DNA from: JAVJRN01 sp040218415
GTDB lineage: Bacteria; Bacteroidota; Bacteroidia; Cytophagales; Cyclobacteriaceae
NCBI GenBank assembly: GCA_040218415.1
Contig: JAVJRN010000041.1
Location: 62,001 to 126,000 of the forward strand
Length of the DNA stretch: 64,000 nt
Reading direction: 5' to 3'
Part shown: one piece after another, positions 28,735 through 37,123 of the stretch
Layout: every line of letters begins with the position of its first letter
Position numbering within the stretch: the stretch's first letter is position 1
Notes under the pieces: model-generated
Seen by the model: only the letters and a program-made list of their open reading frames with translations
What the model was told of the DNA's origin: nothing
The model's database searches: none
Position numbers and translations under genes: made by a program

Positions 28735-28760
28735 AGAAGTAAATTTAATTGTAGGTTGAT

Positions 28761-30170
28761 TTAGTAGGCCCAAAGCTTATTATCCAATAAATGGCCACCT
28801 TGGTTTTGTTTGGCGATTTCAACGTTTTGATTGTTTGCGTTGCGCTCACTAATTGGATATAAATATCTTCGAGGGATTATTTTGCTTGAATTAAAACTCT
28901 CGCTAGCTTCAGGATTGGGTATGAGTGCAGGATATCCCGTTCGGCGATAATCTACCCAAGCCTCTATTGTGCCCTGTCCGAACATGGCCACATATTTTTC
29001 CTGCATAATTATGGCGAGCTTTTCTTCGTCAGTACTAACTGTTGATAGGTTAGCATTTGCTTCCAAATAAGTCATTATAGCGGTATCATCTATTCCCATG
29101 ATCTCCATGTTTGCTCTGATCGCACTATTGAGCTGCGATTGAGCAGAGTTGAGAATTCCGAGTCTTAAATTGGCTTCAGCTCTGATAAATAATAACTCGC
29201 TATAGCTAATCAGTGGCATAGGTGAGTTATATTGCCCCCAATATAGATCAGTGAGATCATCGCCAGGATCTGCCGCATCATACAAGACATAGCTACCATT
29301 TTTAAGACGTGTGTAATAATCTTTGCGTGGATCTGACTTGGTATCTAAAACACCTAACAAGTAGTCATTCACAACCAATTGATTGGGTCTATCCGTACCG
29401 AAATAGGCAATTGGGTTTGCTTCATTGAGCACTGCTCCAAAAGGAAAACTAGGTTCTACCTCATTACTGTAAATTGTGCCACCGCTTAGAGATTGTAGCG
29501 CTTTTGCGGAAGCTTCTGAGTCATGTACTACCAAATGCATATAATATCGCGCCTTCAGTGCACGTGCCGTACCGAGCCATAAGGCACGATTCCCACCATA
29601 TATTAGGTCATCAACGCCTGGATTATTCTCGCCAGCATCCAAATTGAAATCAACTATGGCATTATCGAGCAACTGTTGTATCTGCTCATAAAGTTCCTCC
29701 TGATTGTCATAACTAGGTGTCATATTACTTTGTCCTTGAAAAGCATCTAAGTATGGAGCATCGCCCCAAAACGAGGTGATAATCCCTAGATTTATGGCCA
29801 TTAATACCCGTGCAATTCCACTGTAGTAAGGAATATTTTCAGTTTCGGCTTTTTCCAAAATAATTTGACAATCCTTCATTGCTCCCGCATACAAGCCTGT
29901 CGCCCAAAAATCATCCATCGCATTTTCATCGATGAGGTAAGTATTATATCCTAAAGTTTGATTGTCAATTCCATTAAAATGCTGAATAACCACGCCCGTA
30001 ATTCTTGCACCTACTGAGCCTAGGTTTCTTGCTGTCTGAGCCTGTGCCGTAGGTAGTATTTGTCTTACTGGCACATCACTTAGTCGTGAGGGGTCAACAT
30101 TAGTTGTCCCAAAATCACAAGATGCCAGTGTAGAAATAATTATTGTTAGTGTTATTATCGTATTTCTCAT
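28761..30170 (-). CDS. SusD/RagB-family nutrient-binding outer-membrane lipoprotein
   Basis: 469 residues, of the SusD-like type 2 length. A lipoprotein signal (TIIISTLASC) is followed by conserved features: LPTAQAQTARNLG, AMKDCQIILEKAE, YYSGIARVLMAINLGIITSFWGDAPY, the SYSELLFIRAEANLRLG helix and a C-terminal RRTGYPALIPN and RRYLYPISERN. It caps the SusC channel and binds the imported substrate. It overlaps susC by 4 bp (ATGA). The imported substrate is not evident: no glycoside hydrolase is present, only a peptidase and T9SS proteins. Confidence 0.93.
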   Translation of the reverse strand: MRNTIITLTIIISTLASCDFGTTNVDPSRLSDVPVRQILPTAQAQTARNLGSVGARITGVVIQHFNGIDNQTLGYNTYLIDENAMDDFWATGLYAGAMKDCQIILEKAETENIPYYSGIARVLMAINLGIITSFWGDAPYLDAFQGQSNMTPSYDNQEELYEQIQQLLDNAIVDFNLDAGENNPGVDDLIYGGNRALWLGTARALKARYYMHLVVHDSEASAKALQSLSGGTIYSNEVEPSFPFGAVLNEANPIAYFGTDRPNQLVVNDYLLGVLDTKSDPRKDYYTRLKNGSYVLYDAADPGDDLTDLYWGQYNSPMPLISYSELLFIRAEANLRLGILNSAQSQLNSAIRANMEIMGIDDTAIMTYLEANANLSTVSTDEEKLAIIMQEKYVAMFGQGTIEAWVDYRRTGYPALIPNPEASESFNSSKIIPRRYLYPISERNANNQNVEIAKQNQGGHLLDNKLWAY

Positions 30171-33100
30171 TTTAAAACAACTTTAAGTGCAAGTCCATAG
30201 CTTCTGGTATTTGGTAGGTTGAAATAGTCCCAGCCAAGGGCATTGGAAGTTCCCCTCAAATTAGTCTCAGGATCTACGCCTTTGTAATCCGTTTTTAGGT
30301 AGAGATTTCTACCATACGCAGAAATATTGATGGACTGAAAAGTATTATTTCGTTGGAACATTTTTTCTGAAAAAGTGTAGCCCAATGTGATTTCCCGCAG
30401 GCGAACCCAAGAAGCATCTTCGATATAATCCTCAGCTAATCCAAGTAGTGACCCTGCTTTTCTCCATTTTATGCCACTCATTCCAAAAGCTGGATTGGCA
30501 AAATCCACAGCCACTTCGTTTTCCTGACCATCTTGTGTCACTCCATCAAATACATAGCCTTTTACCTCCCTTAAGTCGCCAGATTCCTTCGAAGTACCTA
30601 AGTAGTCCATCGCTCCTTTGGTACCATTCCATACATCGCCTCCTTGTCTGATATCCCAAAGCATGGAAAAATCAAATCCTCTGTAGGATATGTAGTTGCT
30701 AACTCCTGAAAGCCAGTCGGGATTTGGATCCCCAATGACATCTTGCACTGGACTGATTAGTGGCCATCCGTCTGATCCGATGATCATCCTGCCTTCCTCA
30801 TTTCTACTGTACATTGTTCCTCGAAAAGCCCCAAATGGTTGACCTACCAATGCGACAGAAGAAATAGCGGAGAATTCTGCTAGGTTTATCCCATCATTTG
30901 GCAGAGAGGTAACCATGGATCGATTTCTTGTAAAATTGACATTCATGTTCCAAGAAAAATCCCGCTTTTCTACAACCTGTAAGTCCATAGTCAACTCGAT
31001 TCCCTTATTCTCAAATTCGCCAGAGTTAATGGTAATGGCGGTATAACCTGTTGCCGCAGAGATCGGCGCTGCTAGAATTTGATTCTTCGTAATTGCTGAA
31101 TAATAGGTGAAATCAATTCCTAAGCGTCCTCCAAGAGTACGAATTTCAGTTCCTATTTCAGTAGTAGTCGTCAGCTCATGCGTAAGTGCATTATTGGCCA
31201 AAAGGCCTCCCCGCTCAAAGGCATTCAAACCAAATGCAGGAAACTGGTTGGCTGATAATAGTCCATCACCATCCACACTCGCATTAGAATAATAGCTATC
31301 GGTAACGAAAGAACCAGTAGCAGACCCAACCTGACCATAAGAGAACCTTAACTTTGCATATGACAGATACTTAGACTTTGTTAACTTAAGTGGTTCGGAA
31401 ATATCAATGGCAACATTAGCCGCAGGATAGAAAAAGGAATTGTTACTTTTTGGAAGGGTAGACGACCAGTCATTTCTCCCAGAAAATCCAAGAAATAAAA
31501 AGTCTCTGAAACTAAAACTTATATTCGTATATGCCCCAAAGAATTTTTCCTGAACCGTATAGCTCTCATCGGTAAGCACTGTCTGCGTGTTACTAATGTT
31601 ATAAAAACCTTGAACCGACATACCATATCCTTCCGAAGATCTATTGAATCGTTGGTTATAGAAATAATTGTGACCAATTGTTGCGTCAATAGTGAAGTCT
31701 CCTAAGGTTTTGTAAGCTGTGAGTATCAAATCAGAATTAATGACATCTGAGAATACACTCACCTGATCGACTCTTCCTACTGGTTCGGAGGATGAGTTAA
31801 TATCCCACGCCAGTTTTCTAACATCCGAATACTGGTCTATTCCAACTTTGTAAGAAGCTTTAAGCCAATCAGAAAAGGTGTAAGAGAGATTAATATTCCC
31901 AATTAGCCTATTGACATTATCTTCAAAAGGATTTCGGTTGACCGACCAATAAGGATTATCAAAATTACCATTTCCTCGATAAGAACGTTGTTCTCCATTA
32001 GGTAATATGTGGGTAATTGCGCTATTTCCAGCCTCACGCCCTGCGAGTCCGTTCCCTATATCAAATGTTGGCGTATTTCTAAAAACTCCGACCGTAACAC
32101 CTGATCGATTAGAGCCTCTTTGTGCCCTGTCTCCACCCGAGTTGATGTAAGTAGCACTTACGCCTGCCGATAATCTCTCAGATATCTTCATATCTAAATT
32201 TGACTTGATCGATAGTCTACTAAAATCCGTATTCGGGACAATACCCGTCTGACGAAAATGCCCTGCCGAAAAGTAATATTTGACAGCATCAGTACCGCCT
32301 ATCACAGACACATTATTATCCTGAGTAACGCCTTTTACCCAAAAGGTACTATTTGCATCATATGCATTGGCTGGCATGCCATTCCCTGCCCCTAATGGAA
32401 CTAGTCTCCCATTATTGTCATATGGATAATTAGTGTCTCCATCAAATTCAAGCTCACTGATGAGCGGCCCCCAAGAGTTTTGCTCGGTTGTTTCTGGTCC
32501 ACGATACAACCACTCGCCAGCCTGAGCGATACCCTGAGCGTACTTTTTCTGCATAGGCGGCAATTTGTTTACTTCACTTACACCATAAGCTGATGTAAGT
32601 GTGACGGTTGGGGCTCCCGTTTTACCTCTTTTGGTGTTAATCATAATTACGCCATTCGCCCCGCGACTTCCATAAAGAACGGTAGCTGATGGTCCTTTCA
32701 AAATTGTGATTTTGGCAATGTCATTGGGGTTGATATCTATGGCTCTGTTTGATACATCCACACTAGCAATTCCATTACCAGTAGAAGAGTTGTTAACAGG
32801 AACTCCATCGATAACGTAGAGTGGCTCATTTCCTCCCGTGATACTCCTACTGCCTCTTATCCGCACAGAAGCTGAAGCGCCTGGTGAACCCGAAGAGGTT
32901 GTTACCTGCACTCCTGCAGCTTTGGCACTCAGCGCACTTGAAATATTGGTCTCTCTAGATTTTAGAATATCTTCTGTATCTACATTTTCAATTGAATATC
33001 CTAGTTGCCGCTTGTCGGACTCAGTACCCGTAGCAGTAATGACAACTTCGGATAGTTGCTTTGTGTCGAGTTTCATCACAATATCCAACTCGGTCACATT

Positions 33101-33625
33101 TCCTACCATTTGTTCTACGGTGACAAACCCAATAGAGGAAAAAACAAGTACTGATTCTGGTGATGGCAACTTGATGGAATAATTTCCATCAAAGTCAGTA
33201 ACGACTCCAGTTGCTGTCCCTTTGACGCTAACAGTGACTCCTGGAATAGAAAGATTATCCTCTTGGGAAATAACCCTACCAGAGACTGTGATATCTTGAA
33301 CATTCGTTCGAGCTTTCACTACTGCGTAAGTATTTTCCCTTAAAATCTGATAATCGAGACCCACAGGAACTAGCAGCGCTTCAAGTTTTTCTTCTATTCC
33401 TGGGATACCTATGAGTATGGTTGGGTCAATTTCTAATCCACGAACAAGGGCTGGTTCATAAACTATGTAAATGTTGTTTTCCTTTCTTAGCTGCTCTAAA
33501 AAACCAATCAAATCGGTTCCTCGAGTTTGATTCATTGAGACTGATTGGCTTGCAGTGACTTTGACAGACACAGCTAAGCATAATAGTAAAATGAATGAAA
33601 GCTTTCTGATAAAATTTTTACTCAT
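30167..33625 (-). CDS. SusC/RagA TonB-linked outer-membrane transporter with STN signalling domain
   Basis: 1152 residues. A signal peptide is followed by a FecA-type STN domain (about 30-110, IGFLEQLRKENNIYIVYEP ... YQILRENTYAVVKA), a CarboxypepD_reg-like domain (VSGRVISQEDNLSIPGVTV), the plug (VRIRGSRSITGGNEPLYVIDGVP; GPSATVLYGSRGANGVI) and a 22-strand-type beta barrel ending in SYGLALKVVLK. The STN domain implies that substrate binding is reported to the FecR anti-sigma protein encoded immediately upstream. It lies 13 bp from fecR and overlaps susD. Confidence 0.95.
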   Translation of the reverse strand: MSKNFIRKLSFILLLCLAVSVKVTASQSVSMNQTRGTDLIGFLEQLRKENNIYIVYEPALVRGLEIDPTILIGIPGIEEKLEALLVPVGLDYQILRENTYAVVKARTNVQDITVSGRVISQEDNLSIPGVTVSVKGTATGVVTDFDGNYSIKLPSPESVLVFSSIGFVTVEQMVGNVTELDIVMKLDTKQLSEVVITATGTESDKRQLGYSIENVDTEDILKSRETNISSALSAKAAGVQVTTSSGSPGASASVRIRGSRSITGGNEPLYVIDGVPVNNSSTGNGIASVDVSNRAIDINPNDIAKITILKGPSATVLYGSRGANGVIMINTKRGKTGAPTVTLTSAYGVSEVNKLPPMQKKYAQGIAQAGEWLYRGPETTEQNSWGPLISELEFDGDTNYPYDNNGRLVPLGAGNGMPANAYDANSTFWVKGVTQDNNVSVIGGTDAVKYYFSAGHFRQTGIVPNTDFSRLSIKSNLDMKISERLSAGVSATYINSGGDRAQRGSNRSGVTVGVFRNTPTFDIGNGLAGREAGNSAITHILPNGEQRSYRGNGNFDNPYWSVNRNPFEDNVNRLIGNINLSYTFSDWLKASYKVGIDQYSDVRKLAWDINSSSEPVGRVDQVSVFSDVINSDLILTAYKTLGDFTIDATIGHNYFYNQRFNRSSEGYGMSVQGFYNISNTQTVLTDESYTVQEKFFGAYTNISFSFRDFLFLGFSGRNDWSSTLPKSNNSFFYPAANVAIDISEPLKLTKSKYLSYAKLRFSYGQVGSATGSFVTDSYYSNASVDGDGLLSANQFPAFGLNAFERGGLLANNALTHELTTTTEIGTEIRTLGGRLGIDFTYYSAITKNQILAAPISAATGYTAITINSGEFENKGIELTMDLQVVEKRDFSWNMNVNFTRNRSMVTSLPNDGINLAEFSAISSVALVGQPFGAFRGTMYSRNEEGRMIIGSDGWPLISPVQDVIGDPNPDWLSGVSNYISYRGFDFSMLWDIRQGGDVWNGTKGAMDYLGTSKESGDLREVKGYVFDGVTQDGQENEVAVDFANPAFGMSGIKWRKAGSLLGLAEDYIEDASWVRLREITLGYTFSEKMFQRNNTFQSINISAYGRNLYLKTDYKGVDPETNLRGTSNALGWDYFNLPNTRSYGLALKVVLK

Positions 33626-33637
33626 ATGGCGCTTCTG

Positions 33638-34630
33638 TTATGGACTATTTTTGGTTATCAAGATGGCGTCTCCTGATTTGGAAATATTTAGATCTAATGT
33701 CACCTCTAATGCTTTTAGCAGCAATTCAAGATTCCCATTTGGCATCTCTCCGGCTAGCATCTTATTTTTGATATCATCTGCCAGATATACTGACACTCCA
33801 TACTGAGCTTCGATTAAGTCCGCAACCACGGTTAAAGATCTATTATCAAAGACAAGGTTATTTCTAAGCCAGGCGTCATAATGAGACACATTTACTTCTC
33901 GTACGGCTAATGATCCAGACTTGTCAACTATAGCTAACTGGCCTGGTTTCATGATTTGATTCTCTTTTGAACTGCTCAGGCGGATCTTTCCTTCGCTGAG
34001 CATTACCTCAGTAGATGTGGCGCTCATATTGATATTAAATTTTGTACCTAGCACTTCCACATTAAAATCGTTGGAATGAACAACAAATCGGTCTTTTCCC
34101 TTAGTTTTGGAAATTTGGAAGTAAGCCTCTCCGTTATCTAACCATACGGCTCTATTTTCTTTATCCCATTCGTCGTAAGTCCTTAAAGTTGAATTGGCAT
34201 TAAGCGTGATTTGACTACCGTCAGGTAAAACGATCTCTTTCTTTTGACCATAGCCTGTCTGATATGTGACATAGTTTCCTCCTTGAAAATGAATGACCAG
34301 CCAAGTCAAACAAATAAAAAGGACAGAAAAGGCCACCGCAAAAGACAATTTCTTGAATATCGGTGCTTTTGGTTTAGTAGGGTTTATGCGGTGGTTTAGA
34401 TCATTCCATGCTATATCAACTTTCCTAGGATCTACTTCAGCCTCTGTTCTTGAAAGTGTTAAAATAGCCAGCTTGGCGTGATTCATTAATTCACGCATAT
34501 CAGCGCTGGACGCATATCTTACGTTCCACATATGGTCTTCATCGATGGTTCCAATGGACTTGGCCCATCGCTGAAATGATTCATCAGAAATAAGGTCTTC
34601 TAAGTTGTAAGCTTCGAAATTGAAATTCAT
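33638..34630 (-). CDS. FecR-family anti-sigma/sigma-regulator membrane protein
   Basis: 330 residues. The N-terminal cytosolic part carries the sigma-binding region (residues about 1-95), then one transmembrane helix (AVAFSVLFICLTWLVIHF, about 100-117) and the periplasmic FecR domain (EIVLPDGSQITLNANSTLRTYDEW ... VEVLGTKFNINM) followed by an STN-like C-terminal DUF4974 domain (NLVFDNRSLTVVADLIEAQYGV). It receives the signal from the STN domain of the SusC protein and controls the sigma factor at 34719. Confidence 0.94.
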   Translation of the reverse strand: MNFNFEAYNLEDLISDESFQRWAKSIGTIDEDHMWNVRYASSADMRELMNHAKLAILTLSRTEAEVDPRKVDIAWNDLNHRINPTKPKAPIFKKLSFAVAFSVLFICLTWLVIHFQGGNYVTYQTGYGQKKEIVLPDGSQITLNANSTLRTYDEWDKENRAVWLDNGEAYFQISKTKGKDRFVVHSNDFNVEVLGTKFNINMSATSTEVMLSEGKIRLSSSKENQIMKPGQLAIVDKSGSLAVREVNVSHYDAWLRNNLVFDNRSLTVVADLIEAQYGVSVYLADDIKNKMLAGEMPNGNLELLLKALEVTLDLNISKSGDAILITKNSP

Positions 34631-34718
34631 AAAAAAACTGATTTAAGGCTTTTGAATAGAGAGACTGGTCAGTCCTCTTTTTGTACTGTGTAATTGAATT
34701 TTTTTTTTTACTTTTTTT

Positions 34719-35312
34719 TCAAGAAAGGTAATTCACTATAAAAATGATCACCGAAAGCAAGATTTGGCGCAAGGCTTTGATAGAAACATGAACAGAATTG
34801 CGAACAGACTGATAGCTAATACCTAACACATCGGCAATCTCCTGATAGTCAATATTGCGATAAAACTTTAAATAGATGATCTCACGCTGACGTGGCGGTA
34901 GGAGATCTAAGCCTCGATCCATTTTTTCTCTTAATTCAGATGCTGCCTCATCTTCCATAATGCGATCTTGCACAGATTCTGTCTCGTGAATAAAGCCAAA
35001 AGGATCAACTTCCTGCTTCTTATTATGAGCTTCTATTTTCTCCAACAAAGTATTACGAAAGGACTTGATGATGTATGCCTTTGGACTCGTAGCATCAGCG
35101 AGTCTATTTCTTTTATTCCAAAATTTGAAAAAAGTATCCTGAATAGCATCTTCCACTAGATATTCGTCGCGGTTAATTTTTAATCCGTAGTTAAATAGAG
35201 TAGAATAGTATTTTTTAAAAAAGTAGGATAAAGCATCTAAATCATTGTTTTTGAGACATGCCCAGATGTCGGCTTCCTCAATGTTAACGAATCGTTTACC
35301 CTGTGTTTCCAT
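34719..35312 (-). CDS. ECF RNA polymerase sigma-70 factor (FecI-like)
   Basis: 197 residues from the ATG at 35312; an ATG 28 codons upstream adds an atypical tail. Region 2 (ALSYFFKKYYSTLFNYGLKI ... VEDAIQDTFFKFWNKR) and region 4 (LLPPRQREIIYLKFYRNIDYQEIADVLG, with helix-turn-helix SYQSVRNSVHVSIKALR) are complete, and no extra domain is present. It should drive the susCD operon under control of the downstream FecR protein. An 88-bp gap with A/T-tracts and a GACTG/CAGTC inverted repeat (34663-34674) lies between it and fecR. Confidence 0.94.
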   Translation of the reverse strand: METQGKRFVNIEEADIWACLKNNDLDALSYFFKKYYSTLFNYGLKINRDEYLVEDAIQDTFFKFWNKRNRLADATSPKAYIIKSFRNTLLEKIEAHNKKQEVDPFGFIHETESVQDRIMEDEAASELREKMDRGLDLLPPRQREIIYLKFYRNIDYQEIADVLGISYQSVRNSVHVSIKALRQILLSVIIFIVNYLS

Positions 35313-35396
35313 TATGTTATGAAAGACCAAATTAGGAATAAAAATTTTAAATCCGAATCTGAACCCTGTTTTATTGGCTTTAAATAACCATTTCAT

Positions 35397-35748
35397 CTAA
35401 CTTATTAAATGTCATTTCCTTAGGACTACTGCTAGATGACCAATCTGATATTCTTAAATTCTACATTCTCTTATTATCCGAAATTCCTAAAAATAGACTT
35501 GAACGAATAGTGCTTTCAAAAACAAAGATTTTGAAACTCCTAAAGTATATTTTAAATATAACGCATGTAATATATTTCTTAGCTTTACAAAAATCGAAAA
35601 GTTCCCAGAAAATATAGATGTAATAGCCAAATTGACCTTTCTTAGTGTTAAGAATAATAACCTTACCTATTTAACAGAAAGCTTTTTAAAAGAAAATTTG
35701 ACAGGAAGCCATTGTAAAGGTTCTACTTCTACTAGAGGAAGAACGTAG
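35397..35748 (+). pseudogene. Decayed leucine-rich-repeat gene fragment
   Basis: The 474-bp gap upstream of the sigma gene is not empty. One plus frame gives LERIVLSKTKILKLLKYI (from about 35497), then continues after a frameshift near 35575-35590 in a second frame with LSFTKIEKFPENIDVI, AKLTFLSVKNNNLTYLTESF, ending at TAG 35746-35748. The two segments together show the 22-23-residue period of bacterial leucine-rich repeats (LxxLxLxxTxI/NxLxxLPxx). No start codon of credible length exists. It is therefore a remnant of an LRR protein, N- and C-terminally truncated. Confidence 0.55.
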
Positions 35749-35786
35749 CTTAGAAATGATTTAAAAGTACTATTGTTGATTGCTAA

Positions 35787-36326
35787 TCACTCTACCCAAG
35801 CTTCCACCTGCACCGAATTATCAGGATATCGCATTCGGATAAAAAAATCCTGAAGATCAAAACCATCTTTTTGTGCCATATCTCTAAGCATATTCTCTAC
35901 TCTCGGTATCGGAGGTCGCACCATAGGGTTCATAGAAAGAAAAACCACATATCGTTCTTTGGAAACATATTCTCTCACCTCAAAGCTAGCTGGCAATTCA
36001 GCCATTCTCTTTTCCAATGTAATACCGATAAACTGCATGCGCATTTTTTCGTCGAGGGTGTCAGGTAAGTAATCTACGGTTGTGATCACGCCTTTTATCG
36101 AACCATCCAAAACCAAAGCTGCGCATTGATCAAAATGATCTTGCGGAGCACTATCACTGTATTTTGTATAAAAATACTTTCCTGCTATTAGCTTAGTCTC
36201 TGGGGCAAGCTTGTGCACTTTCACTTCTTCAAAGCCACCCAAAGCGTAGTAGACGGCAGTTACGACAATGGTGAGAAAAAAGACGATCAACGCGCCATAT
36301 AGCCTCTTTTGATTAACAAGTTTCAT
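35787..36326 (-). CDS. Hypothetical membrane-anchored protein, intact copy of the 21-kb fragment
   Basis: 179 residues. An N-terminal transmembrane segment (YGALIVFFLTIVVTAVYYAL, about 9-28) is followed by a soluble alpha/beta domain with KLIAGKYFYTKYSDSAPQDH, VLDGSIKGVITTVDYLP, FIGITLEKRMAELP and MVRPPIPRVENMLRDMAQ. The layout faintly recalls GyrI-like/SOUL ligand-binding domains but I would not assign it. It is single, with 173 bp upstream. Its 3' part was copied to 20977-21275. A remnant of an LRR gene lies next to its 3' end. Confidence 0.75.
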   Translation of the reverse strand: MKLVNQKRLYGALIVFFLTIVVTAVYYALGGFEEVKVHKLAPETKLIAGKYFYTKYSDSAPQDHFDQCAALVLDGSIKGVITTVDYLPDTLDEKMRMQFIGITLEKRMAELPASFEVREYVSKERYVVFLSMNPMVRPPIPRVENMLRDMAQKDGFDLQDFFIRMRYPDNSVQVEAWVE

Positions 36327-36397
36327 AATTGTAAAACTATGGTTTTGATCGGTTCAATAGACAATAAAATCACACGAATTAATTAACCCGCATTATG

Positions 36398-36419
36398 CAA
36401 ATCAAGAATAATTGATTTG
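36398..36419. promoter_or_regulatory. Perfect 8-bp inverted repeat, possible operator
   Basis: CAAATCAA (36398-36405) and TTGATTTG (36412-36419) are perfect reverse complements around a 6-base A/T spacer, in the 173-bp gap upstream of the gene at 36326 and downstream of the gene at 36500. There is no T-tract, so it is more like a protein-binding site than a terminator. Assignment is weak. Confidence 0.35.
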
Positions 36420-36499
36420 ACGCGCTTTATTAAGGCCAAATAACAACTTGCACAAGGCGTTAGCCACCTCCTCCAAAAAGCTCTTAACTAATGTGTAAA

Positions 36500-37081
36500 T
36501 CAAAAAAGAAACAGACCTTGTTCATTGAAAACTATGTGGTCAATAACCACCTCTTTGCCTTCCAACATATACTTTACATTCGTAAATTCTGCGGATAGGT
36601 AAAACACACCTTCATTCAACAATCGATTGGCCATTTCCTCATTGAAACCCTTGAAATTCATTGATGCGCTAATATTTACTGTTCCTTGATCAACATCAAT
36701 CCTGATCGGTCGAATTTCATTGATAACATCATAACAAAAATCAAACCTATAATCAGGGTCTGGCTTGATGTCAACCCAAGCATCAATGCCATCGGCTTTC
36801 AAGTCATAAGTTCTGCAAAGGCTATCTAACAAGACTTTTTCAGGATTTATTAAAAATCGGAATGTCGTACTTTTCTCCTCATCCAAGTACTGATATAACG
36901 TGAACCAACAACCTCCTTGACCAAATGATGCTATACCAGAATTAGGAATACATTTTGGGTAAAACAACGTACTATCGACAGGCGATTCCGTTTGGTTTTC
37001 AAGTATTGTATCTTGCTTACACTCTTGAAAAATAAACACCGTCAGGATTAGCACAAATACGTAGGAAGAGTAATGCCTCAT
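36500..37081 (-). CDS. Hypothetical lipoprotein
   Basis: 193 residues. An N-terminal hydrophobic segment (YVFVLILTVFIFQEC) may be a lipoprotein signal with Cys at about 21, although the residue before Cys (Glu) is unusual. The mature part is acidic with several Cys and aromatic residues and has no motif I recognise. It is upstream of the gene at 35787 on the same strand, 173 bp away, and 42 bp downstream of the ABC exporter. Confidence 0.6.
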   Translation of the reverse strand: MRHYSSYVFVLILTVFIFQECKQDTILENQTESPVDSTLFYPKCIPNSGIASFGQGGCWFTLYQYLDEEKSTTFRFLINPEKVLLDSLCRTYDLKADGIDAWVDIKPDPDYRFDFCYDVINEIRPIRIDVDQGTVNISASMNFKGFNEEMANRLLNEGVFYLSAEFTNVKYMLEGKEVVIDHIVFNEQGLFLF

Positions 37082-37123
37082 TTGCTAAAATTAAGGTCTT
37101 ATACTACAAATACAGCTATCACA

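Noticed and set aside
35787..36068. Plus-strand ORF of 65 codons over the 179-residue gene and its 21-kb copy
   Set aside because: It lies antisense to a good coding frame in both places and has no independent support.
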